A DNA stretch of 56,427 nucleotides from the NCBI RefSeq assembly GCF_003943465.1, contig NZ_RJPR01000011.1, positions 30,750 through 87,176 on the forward strand, read 5' to 3'. The notes beneath the pieces were generated by a model. That model made no database searches and had not been told where the DNA came from. It was given only the letters and a program-made list of their open reading frames with translations. Every line of letters starts with the position of its first letter. The stretch's first letter is position 1. The position numbers were made by a program, and so were the translations under genes. Below, in pieces: positions 47,332 to 54,602 of this stretch. Source of the stretch: Streptococcus cristatus. Lineage in GTDB: Bacteria > Bacillota > Bacilli > Lactobacillales > Streptococcaceae.

Positions 47332-49035
47332 TTAATCATCTGAATCTAGTGGCAAATAAAGGCTAATCTGGGTGAATTTACCTGGTTCGGACTGGATTTC
47401 CATATGGTAGTCTTCTCCGAACTGCAACCTCAAACGTTGATCGACATTTTTCAGACCGACACCACCTAAGCGAAGGAGAGTCGCATCCATAGAGGCGTTG
47501 ACATCAAAGCCTCGGCCGTTGTCATAGATAGACAGTATCAGCCGCCCCTCTTCTGCTTTCGACGTCACCCGAATCATGCCTTGTCGGTCAATTTCCTTGA
47601 TACCATGGTAGATGGCATTTTCAACCAAGGGCTGGAGTACCAGCTTGGGCAGTTTATAATCAGCTATGGATTCATCCTCTTCAATCTCATATTGGAGCTT
47701 GTCACCATAGCGTTGCTTCTGGATAAAAAGATACTGACGAACGTGATCAATCTCATCTTTAAGAGCAATCTGTTCGTGTCCTTGATTGAGTGCCAAGCGG
47801 AAATACTGAGCGAGTGATTTTGTTACCTCAACAACACGCTTGCTGTCATTAAACTCAGCCATCCAGACAATCGTATCTAAGGTATTATAAAGGAAATGAG
47901 GGTTGATTTGAGCCGAGAGAGCTCGGAGCTCATAGCGGCGGACATTTTGTTCTTCAGCCTTGACAGCTTCCATCAGTTGTTCAATTTGGTCCAGCATTTT
48001 ATTGAACTGCTGAGCTAAGTCAACCAACTCTGGAGAACCCTTAGCTTCTGCACGCAGATTTGAGTCGCCCGAGCCAATCTTCAGAATGACTGCCTGTAAG
48101 TTCTGCAGAGGCTTAATCCACAAACGCAGGACAAACCAAATACCAATCAAGCATAGCAGGAGTGCTAAAAGGCCCATTCCTACAAAAGAATAAAGCATTT
48201 GCGACTGAAGCATCTGTAATTGCTCCAATGAGGCAACGCCAATTAAAGTCCAATCACTATCTAGAATGTCAATCTGGTAGACAAAAGCCTGCTTCTGGTC
48301 TGCGTAACCATCCTTGACCGAGATATAGGGCTGCATAGCTTTCATTTCCTGGCTGGATGAATAAACACTTTTCTTGGGATGATAAACAAATTCATGCTGG
48401 CTATTGACAATAAAACTAAAGCCTTTCTTCCCTAGCTGAAGCCGATCCAGATAGGCTTTGAGACTCTTATAGCCGATATCCAGACGTAACACACCGAGAT
48501 TCTGCCCTGCTTCATCCACTACTTCCTGAGTGACGGAAACAACCCACTTCTCTTTCTCTGATGACAGAGACTCCTTGCGAGCAGGAGTCAAGACAGGCAT
48601 GGCCCGGGTATGGATAGCTTCCTGATACCATTTTTCATTCATCATATCAGAAGATGTCTGCATGCTGATTCGAGAATCTGTCGAGACCACGCGCCCGTCC
48701 TTGGTAACCAATACTGCCGACACCAAATCTGGATCAGTCTCAATGATGGTTTTCATCAAAGCTTGCACTGACGTTTCGCTGCTTTCTTGATTCTGAGCAA
48801 ACTTACGAATCGTTTCTTCCTTGCTCAGTGTAGAGGTGGTTTGTTTTAATTTTTGCAAATAAGAAGCAATGAACTGCCCGCTTTGCTCCATACTATTGCG
48901 CGTCGTCCGCTCTGTCAGCTGCCGAATAGTCCCCGAGCTAGTCTGATAGTAGAGGCTTCCAACAAACCCCAAGAGTAAAAGGACCAGCAGAAAAATATAG
49001 ACAATCAATTGGATAAGAAGCGGATATCGTTTCAT
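47332..49035 (-). CDS. YesM/LytS-type sensor histidine kinase (TCS09-like)
   Basis: 567 aa. Membrane helix 1 (~8-30), an extracellular Cache-like sensor (~33-275), helix 2 (~283-305) and a HAMP segment lead to a His_kinase domain with the phospho-His in QINPHFLYNTLD (~376) and an HATPase part (DNGRGFD, GVGLKNVDQRL). The gene overlaps its response regulator by 4 nt. Position beside msrAB resembles pneumococcal TCS09. The ligand is unknown. Confidence 0.92.
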   Translation of the reverse strand: MKRYPLLIQLIVYIFLLVLLLLGFVGSLYYQTSSGTIRQLTERTTRNSMEQSGQFIASYLQKLKQTTSTLSKEETIRKFAQNQESSETSVQALMKTIIETDPDLVSAVLVTKDGRVVSTDSRISMQTSSDMMNEKWYQEAIHTRAMPVLTPARKESLSSEKEKWVVSVTQEVVDEAGQNLGVLRLDIGYKSLKAYLDRLQLGKKGFSFIVNSQHEFVYHPKKSVYSSSQEMKAMQPYISVKDGYADQKQAFVYQIDILDSDWTLIGVASLEQLQMLQSQMLYSFVGMGLLALLLCLIGIWFVLRLWIKPLQNLQAVILKIGSGDSNLRAEAKGSPELVDLAQQFNKMLDQIEQLMEAVKAEEQNVRRYELRALSAQINPHFLYNTLDTIVWMAEFNDSKRVVEVTKSLAQYFRLALNQGHEQIALKDEIDHVRQYLFIQKQRYGDKLQYEIEEDESIADYKLPKLVLQPLVENAIYHGIKEIDRQGMIRVTSKAEEGRLILSIYDNGRGFDVNASMDATLLRLGGVGLKNVDQRLRLQFGEDYHMEIQSEPGKFTQISLYLPLDSDD

Positions 49036-49766
49036 TTCTCCTCTCCTTTTTTAAACTGCCGAGGTGTCAGCCCAACCACCTGCTTGAAGCGCTGAGAAAA
49101 ATAGTTCATGTCGTCAAAACCAACCTGCTCTGCTATTTCATAAATCTTCAAATCTGTGGTCAGGAGTAAGAGCTTTGCTTTTTTCATCCGCTCTTGGATC
49201 AGATAATCTTGAAAGGGCAAGCCTAATTCTTTTTTGATAAGAACACTTAGGTAGGACGGACTAAACCCCAATTGGAAAGCCAAACTTTTCAGACTTAATT
49301 CTGAATCGGCTAGACGCGCTTGAATAGCCTCTTCCAACTCAGAGCGCTGTCCCTGATCGACCAAGTTTTGAATCTGGGCTTTTTTACGTTCCTTATCAAG
49401 CTTGGTCTGCACCTTGGCCAACATCTCCTCAACATCATCCTTGGAAAATGGCTTGAGAAGATAGTCATCTGCACCTAGCTTAATGGCCGTCCGAGCATAG
49501 TCAAAATCATCATAGCCCGTCAGAAAAACGATATGGCACTTAGGAGCCTGGTCTCTGACTAGCTTGGCCAGTTCGAGGCCGTTCATCTGTGGCATATTGA
49601 TATCGGTCAGCAGGATGTCAGCAGGATTTTCCTGAACTTTCTTCCAAGCTTCTATTCCATTTTCAGCCTGGGCAATGACTTGCATACCAAACTGCTCATA
49701 GTTTACTAAGGACGCAATTCCCTGTCTTACCAGATATTCATCCTCTACAATTATAATTGAATACAC
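49032..49766 (-). CDS. AraC-type response regulator (TCS09-like)
   Basis: 244 aa from GTG at 49766, chosen because AAGGAG lies 9 nt upstream; a TTG at 49775 abuts that site. The receiver has the phospho-acceptor Asp in LLTDINMPQMNG (~55). A coiled linker leads to a C-terminal AraC DNA-binding domain (IYEIAEQVGFDDMNYFSQRFK ... GLTPRQFK). It has its own extended -10 promoter in the gap after msrAB. Confidence 0.93.
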   Translation of the reverse strand: MYSIIIVEDEYLVRQGIASLVNYEQFGMQVIAQAENGIEAWKKVQENPADILLTDINMPQMNGLELAKLVRDQAPKCHIVFLTGYDDFDYARTAIKLGADDYLLKPFSKDDVEEMLAKVQTKLDKERKKAQIQNLVDQGQRSELEEAIQARLADSELSLKSLAFQLGFSPSYLSVLIKKELGLPFQDYLIQERMKKAKLLLLTTDLKIYEIAEQVGFDDMNYFSQRFKQVVGLTPRQFKKGEEK

Positions 49767-49790
49767 AAGATTCAACTCCTTATTTTAGAT

Positions 49791-49815
49791 GGATTTATTA
49801 TAGCAAATTTTCAAT
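49791..49815 (-). promoter_or_regulatory. Promoter of the AraC-type regulator/kinase operon
   Basis: An extended -10 (TTGCTATAAT) lies in the short gap after the msrAB stop, about 30 nt before the GTG start. The -35 is weak. No terminator separates it from msrAB, so read-through is likely. Confidence 0.45.
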
Positions 49816-49825
49816 CAAAATGCTC

Positions 49826-50944
49826 TTAAACATAATCCAACAGATAACCGTAGCCCTTCTCCTCCATCTCAGCTTTTGGAATGAACTTGATTGACAAACT
49901 ATTGATACAATAGCGCAAGCCGCCCTTGTCCTTTGGACCGTCTGTGAAAACATGGCCCAGATGTGAATTTCCAACCCGACTGCGAACTTCCGTTCGAGTC
50001 ATGTTGAAACTCTTGTCTTCTTTGTAAGTCGCAACATCAGGACTGATAGGGCGTGTGAAACTCGGCCAACCGCAGCCTGAGTCAAACTTATCCTTTGATG
50101 AAAAGAGAGGCTCTCCTGTCACCACATCCACATAGATACCAGCATCAAACTTATCCCAATAGCGATTAGAAAAAGCCCGCTCTGTGTCATTCTTTTGTGT
50201 AACTGCGTATTCTTCTGGCGTGAGCTTGTCCTTAATCTCTTCATCGCTAGGCTTAGGATAGCGACTAGCTTCGATAACAGGGTAAGCAGCTTGATTGACA
50301 TCGATATGGCAATATCCATTAGGATTCTTTTTTAGGTAATCCTGATGGTAATCTTCTGCTTTGATAAAGTTTTTTAGAGGTTCTTTTTCAACAGCCAAAG
50401 GCTTATCATATTTCTTAGCAACTTCATCAAAAACTTGATTGATGGTATTCAAATCTGCTTCGTCCTTATAATAAACACCTGTCCGATACTGGGTACCCTG
50501 ATCATTTCCCTGCTTGTTTTTAGAAGTTGGATCAATAATGCGGAAATAGTGAAGTAATATTTCTTTGAGAGATATCTTTTTAACGTTATAGGTGATTTTT
50601 ACCGTCTCAGCGTGACCAGTTTGAGAGACCAATTCATACTTGGTCGTGTCGCTCCTACCATTTGCATAGCCCGACTCAGCATCAATTACACCTGGCACAC
50701 GAGAAAAGTACTCTTCTACTCCCCAGAAACAGCCGCCAGCCAGATAAATCTCCCGCTTGTCCTCTTCCTTGACATCTTCTTTCTTTTGTTTGGTCACTTC
50801 TGTCTTGCTCATAGAGGCTTTCTTGATTTGCTCAATATTGGCCTGAGCTGGGTTAATAGACATGGAGCCCTTGATTAAGAAAAATAGACCAAAACAGGCA
50901 AGCAAGCCAACCAGAATCAGAAAAATCTTCCATTTGCCTTCCAT
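49826..50944 (-). CDS. msrAB: Membrane-anchored methionine sulfoxide reductase MsrA-MsrB fusion
   Basis: 372 aa; ATG 50944 has AAAGGAG 8 nt upstream and is preferred over 50950. An N-terminal membrane anchor (about 7-24) and linker precede MsrA (GGCFWG, Cys72) and MsrB (zinc and catalytic region; catalytic Cys in RYCINS, ~344). It repairs both S- and R-forms of methionine sulfoxide on the outer side of the membrane. It follows the CSIC thioredoxin lipoprotein and the CcdA gene that would supply electrons. Confidence 0.96.
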   Translation of the reverse strand: MEGKWKIFLILVGLLACFGLFFLIKGSMSINPAQANIEQIKKASMSKTEVTKQKKEDVKEEDKREIYLAGGCFWGVEEYFSRVPGVIDAESGYANGRSDTTKYELVSQTGHAETVKITYNVKKISLKEILLHYFRIIDPTSKNKQGNDQGTQYRTGVYYKDEADLNTINQVFDEVAKKYDKPLAVEKEPLKNFIKAEDYHQDYLKKNPNGYCHIDVNQAAYPVIEASRYPKPSDEEIKDKLTPEEYAVTQKNDTERAFSNRYWDKFDAGIYVDVVTGEPLFSSKDKFDSGCGWPSFTRPISPDVATYKEDKSFNMTRTEVRSRVGNSHLGHVFTDGPKDKGGLRYCINSLSIKFIPKAEMEEKGYGYLLDYV

Positions 50945-50959
50945 GTTCATTACTCCTTT

Positions 50960-51526
50960 CTACTTGATTTCCTTTAGTGTTTTCTCAATATCTTCCTTAC
51001 TCATGTAGCCCACATGAGTTTTAGCAAGTGAGCCATCACTATTGATAAAGAGAGCAGATGGATACGAGCGAATACCGTATTCTTTCAGTAATTCTCCCTT
51101 AGTATCCATGAGAACTGGGAAGTCTTTGTAGTCCAAAGACTTGTACCATTTCTTAAAATCATCAGCAGACTTTTCTCCGTTAAAAGTCGGAGACACTACC
51201 GACAGGACAACATAATCTTTTCCAGACTGCTCCTTAGCCAAGTCATTGGTATCTCCAAGAGTGGATAGACAGATAGAGCACCAAGAAGCCCAAAATTTTA
51301 GATAGACTTTCTTGCCTTTGAAATCAGACAACTTGTAGGTCTTGCCGTCCACTCCTTGCAGACTAAAGTCCTTGGCCATCTTTGTAGATTGATTAGAATT
51401 TGCCTTACTAGTCATGGAACTTTTATCATTTTTAGAAGCTTCCGAATTCATTTGCTGATTTGAGCAAGCTCCCAATAAGCCGACACAAAGCAGACTGGCA
51501 GTCAAAATCGATAGTTTCTTCATCAT
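50960..51526 (-). CDS. TlpA-type thioredoxin lipoprotein (Etrx1-like, CSIC active site)
   Basis: 188 aa from ATG at 51526 with AAGGAAAG upstream; the longer frame to 51583 has no site. A lipobox LLGAC (Cys21) and polar linker precede a TlpA domain with WASWCSICLSTLG, where CSIC replaces CGPC, and cis-Pro in RSYPSALFIN. It sits between the Met-rich lipoprotein and msrAB, as the probable direct reductant of MsrAB, like pneumococcal Etrx1. Confidence 0.92.
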   Translation of the reverse strand: MMKKLSILTASLLCVGLLGACSNQQMNSEASKNDKSSMTSKANSNQSTKMAKDFSLQGVDGKTYKLSDFKGKKVYLKFWASWCSICLSTLGDTNDLAKEQSGKDYVVLSVVSPTFNGEKSADDFKKWYKSLDYKDFPVLMDTKGELLKEYGIRSYPSALFINSDGSLAKTHVGYMSKEDIEKTLKEIK

Positions 51527-51591
51527 TTTCTTTCCTTTCAAAATAAGGAGAAAGCCGACAAAACTGACGACTTCCACCCTCATTGATAATT

Positions 51592-51912
51592 TTATTTATC
51601 AGATGACATTTCGGATGAATCTTTCATGTCATCCTTCATGCTTGAGTCGCTTGATTTCATATCATCTTTCATGTCAGACTTGCTGTCGGACATCATAGAA
51701 GAGTCCTTCATATCATCCTTTTTCATTTTATCATCAGACATGCTGGAGTCTTTCATATCCTCCTTCTTCATGTCGTCTTTTTTCATATCCTCTTTCTTCA
51801 TCATACTGCTGTCATCCATCTTTTTCATATCTGAATTTGACTTTTGACTGGAGCAAGCAGCCAAGGCAAAGATACTAAGAGTAGCCATTGTAAGGGTAGC
51901 GATTTTTTTCAT
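51592..51912 (-). CDS. Methionine-rich surface lipoprotein
   Basis: 106 aa with AAAGGAG before the ATG. A lipoprotein signal ends LAAC (Cys20). The 87-residue mature part is low-complexity: 17 Met (about 20%), and otherwise almost only Asp, Lys, Ser and Glu in short units such as KKDDMK and DSSMMSD. There is no aromatic or aliphatic residue after the signal, so the chain should be disordered and solvent-exposed. Located in the ccdA-etrx-msrAB operon, it is a candidate sacrificial methionine pool recycled by MsrAB. Metal (Cu+) binding is the main alternative. Confidence 0.85.
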   Translation of the reverse strand: MKKIATLTMATLSIFALAACSSQKSNSDMKKMDDSSMMKKEDMKKDDMKKEDMKDSSMSDDKMKKDDMKDSSMMSDSKSDMKDDMKSSDSSMKDDMKDSSEMSSDK

Positions 51913-51939
51913 GATATTTCTCCTTTAATTATATAATAT

Positions 51940-52650
51940 TTATCCAAATAGCGATGCTAAAGCGTTTAGATTTCCGAGCATAAGCAAGATTCCCATGAGG
52001 ATGATGAGTGCTCCACCGATTTTTTTAAGTGTTCCCATATGAGGTTTGAGTTTGGCAAAGCGCTGTAACACCCAGCCAGAAGCCAAAGCCATGGCTAGAA
52101 ATGGAAGTGCTAATCCAAGTGTATAAACCAACATAAGCAAGCCTCCCTGAAGAGCGCCGTTTCCACCAGAAGCAGCAATCGCTAAAACAGAACTCAGAAC
52201 AGGTCCCACACAGGGCGTCCAACCAAAGCTAAAGGTGATGCCTAAGAGAAAAGCGTTAAGAAAATCACTTCTTTTACTATTCTTTTTAAGTTGGATGCTC
52301 TTTTGCTTTTGCAGTTGCTGGATATTGATAAGTCCCATCTGATGGATTCCCAGTAGAATGACAATACCACCCAAAAGATAGCGAAACCAAGGTGCATAGA
52401 GGACTTGCCCTAGAGCGCCAGCTCCATAGCCCAAAACCAAAAATACAGTAGATAGACCTGCTATAAAGCAGAGCGTCTTAGCTAGACCATACCAGGAAAT
52501 GTCTCTTCCCATAAACCGAACCGTTTTCGGCTGATCCGAATCCATCAGAATTCCCACATAGACTGGCATCAGTGGTAAGATACAAGGGGAGAAAAAGGAA
52601 AGAATCCCCGCCAGAAAAACTGAAATAAAGAACAAAAAACTTGTAGCCAT
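51940..52650 (-). CDS. ccdA: CcdA-type membrane electron transporter (first copy)
   Basis: 236 aa with six membrane helices and redox Cys in FFSPCILPLMPVY and FGWTPCVGPVLSS. It is the first gene of ccdA-Met-rich lipoprotein-thioredoxin-msrAB, with GAGAGG 8 nt before the ATG and a TATACT -10 upstream. It is very similar to the copy at 46438-47145, so the two modules arose by duplication. Confidence 0.94.
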   Translation of the reverse strand: MATSFLFFISVFLAGILSFFSPCILPLMPVYVGILMDSDQPKTVRFMGRDISWYGLAKTLCFIAGLSTVFLVLGYGAGALGQVLYAPWFRYLLGGIVILLGIHQMGLINIQQLQKQKSIQLKKNSKRSDFLNAFLLGITFSFGWTPCVGPVLSSVLAIAASGGNGALQGGLLMLVYTLGLALPFLAMALASGWVLQRFAKLKPHMGTLKKIGGALIILMGILLMLGNLNALASLFG

Positions 52651-52691
52651 TTCAAAAACCTCTCGATCATTTTCTGACTATAGTATAAAAT

Positions 52692-52717
52692 AAAAATCCC
52701 CCTAAAAATAGGGAGAT
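52692..52717 (-). terminator. Terminator between the sensor kinase gene and the ccdA operon
   Basis: Minus strand TCTCCCTA-TTTT-TAGGGGGA followed by TTTTTATTTT. A -10-like TATACT follows within 10 bp, so the ccdA-msrAB operon appears to start just behind the terminator. Confidence 0.75.
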
Positions 52718-52792
52718 CGATTTGAAAAAACTTGAATTTGATTTTATCTTTTCTACACCATGAGTTAAAAGCGTTCACTACTTACTGAGGAT

Positions 52793-53827
52793 TTATGTTA
52801 AGTTGAGAGCAAATGTAAAGGTGCTTCCTAGGCCACACTGGCTTTCGACCGTAATTTCTCCACCCAGCTGATGTGCCAACTCACGCGCAATCGCAAGGCC
52901 CAGACCATGGCCACCTGTCTTCATATTACGTGAAGTTTCCACACGGTAGAGGCGTTTAAAAATCTTATCCAACTCTTCGGGAGCAATGCCCTGTCCTTCA
53001 TCTTTTACACTGATTGTCAAGACTTGCTCAGTTAATTGAGCCGTAACCTCGATTTTAGTTCCTGGGTCTGAATACTTAAAAGCATTATTTAGCAAGTTGA
53101 CCAAGATACGGGAAAGTTTGTCATAATGGCTCTTAATTTTCGCTGACTCAGGAGACACTTGAATGTAGATGTCTCGCTCCTCTTGCTCAATCAATAGTTG
53201 AAATTCACTCATAGCCTCAATCAATAGCTGGTCTAGAAAGACTATTTCAGCTTCACCATCTGATTCTATTCGAGGCTGGGCATTAAGAGTCAAAACATCC
53301 AATTCTTCCACCAATTTATTCAAACGCTCTGTCTGACGGCTAATCGTGGTCAAGTAATGAATCTGCTCCTCTTCTTCGATCACTCCATCTAAAATCCCCT
53401 CCACAGTCGCCTGAATAGAGGTAATGGGAGTTTTAATATCGTGAGAAAGCTGGGCAATCATCATTCCCTTTTCTCGCTCACTTTCATCAAGCGATTCAAA
53501 CGTTTCTTGCAAATTATGCGACATATCGTTAAAAGCCTGACCCAACTCTTGAAATTCGATAGGGCCCTTGGCGTCAATCTCTGTACTAAAATCCTTGTCA
53601 GCAATATTCTGAGCCTGTTTTTTCAGATGCCGAAGGGAAGAAAATACTGGCGATAAAAGAAAGAGACTGACTGCCGCTCCTATAAAACTAGCAATCAAGG
53701 TCATTCCAACTAGGAAATAAATCTCACTTTTTACAATCAACATTCGCTGGACTGCCCAGAAAACAAGCAAAATCGTTAATAGGCTAGAAATCAGATACCC
53801 CACCAGAATGTAACTTTTTAATTTCAT
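52793..53827 (-). CDS. Intramembrane-sensing histidine kinase (HAMP-HisKA-HATPase)
   Basis: 344 aa. Two membrane helices (about 6-26 and 36-58) are joined by only about nine outside residues, so no real sensor domain exists. HAMP (~59-110), H-box QLSHDIKTPITS (His ~127), N-box, and HGLGLAIARELA (G2) follow. This layout is that of intramembrane-sensing kinases such as SaeS. It overlaps its regulator by 4 nt and lies upstream of the redox operon it probably controls. Confidence 0.93.
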   Translation of the reverse strand: MKLKSYILVGYLISSLLTILLVFWAVQRMLIVKSEIYFLVGMTLIASFIGAAVSLFLLSPVFSSLRHLKKQAQNIADKDFSTEIDAKGPIEFQELGQAFNDMSHNLQETFESLDESEREKGMMIAQLSHDIKTPITSIQATVEGILDGVIEEEEQIHYLTTISRQTERLNKLVEELDVLTLNAQPRIESDGEAEIVFLDQLLIEAMSEFQLLIEQEERDIYIQVSPESAKIKSHYDKLSRILVNLLNNAFKYSDPGTKIEVTAQLTEQVLTISVKDEGQGIAPEELDKIFKRLYRVETSRNMKTGGHGLGLAIARELAHQLGGEITVESQCGLGSTFTFALNLT

Positions 53828-54522
53828 TTTATACCTCGTGCTCCTTCCATTTTATACCCCAGACCCCAGACAGTTTTGACGGCAGGAGTGTCTGAACTGG
53901 CATACTTGGTCAATTCCTGTCTCAGAGCATGTATATGAACATTAAGGGTATTGGTATCATCTACGAAGTCTTCCTGCCACACCTTTTCGTAAAGCTCCGT
54001 CTTTGAAAAAACTCTCTCAGGATTACTAGCTAAAATCCAGAGCAGTTCAAAGGATTTCACTGTTAATTCCAAAAAATGCTCTCCGATGCGAGCCTCATGA
54101 ACCGCATGATTCATCACCAAATCACCGAGCTCAATTTGTTCGATCTCGCCTCCACGATGCAGTCGGCGCAAAATGTTATTGACTCTTAGAACTAGCTCAC
54201 GCGGACTAAAAGGTTTGGCTATAAAATCATCTGCTCCTAAGCTCAAACCGTAAATTTTGTCTTGATCGCTAGTCTTAGCCGTTGTAAAAAGAAAAGGCTG
54301 ATCAGGTGCTATATACTGAACCTCACTGATAAAGTCATAACCGTCCATATTCGGCATCATGATGTCCGTTATGATCAGGTCAACAGATTTCTTTCTGAAA
54401 AGATCTAACCCCTCCACGCCATCTCGAGCCACTAAAACATGGTAGCCTTCCTGCATAAGATAGCGCTTTTGAATATCTAGAATATCCATCTCATCATCAA
54501 CGAGTAAAATTGTCTTTCCCAT
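53824..54522 (-). CDS. OmpR-family response regulator
   Basis: 232 aa. The receiver has acidic residues DDEMDI, the acceptor Asp in IITDIMMPNMDG (~52) and the conserved Lys in AKPFSPREL. A winged-helix DNA-binding domain follows (~130-228: ELTVKSFELLWILASNPERVFSKTEL). GGAGAT lies before the ATG. With the kinase it forms an SaeRS/SptRS-like system; the likely regulon includes the adjacent ccdA-msrAB genes. Confidence 0.94.
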   Translation of the reverse strand: MGKTILLVDDEMDILDIQKRYLMQEGYHVLVARDGVEGLDLFRKKSVDLIITDIMMPNMDGYDFISEVQYIAPDQPFLFTTAKTSDQDKIYGLSLGADDFIAKPFSPRELVLRVNNILRRLHRGGEIEQIELGDLVMNHAVHEARIGEHFLELTVKSFELLWILASNPERVFSKTELYEKVWQEDFVDDTNTLNVHIHALRQELTKYASSDTPAVKTVWGLGYKMEGARGIK

Positions 54523-54540
54523 TTGCCAATCTCCTGATAA

Positions 54541-54576
54541 AAACAGTGTTATACTGGCTTTAGTATAACACTATTT
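54541..54576 (-). terminator. Adhesin terminator/palindrome overlapping the TCS promoter region
   Basis: A perfect 11-bp inverted repeat, AGTGTTATACT with AGTATAACACT and a 6-nt loop (54545-54572), followed on the minus strand by GTTTTTATC. It ends the adhesin gene 30 bp downstream of its stop. The first arm also supplies a TATACT -10 for the regulator gene. Confidence 0.7.
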
Positions 54577-54602
54577 TTAGTAATTTTTAAATGATTTGAA
54601 CC

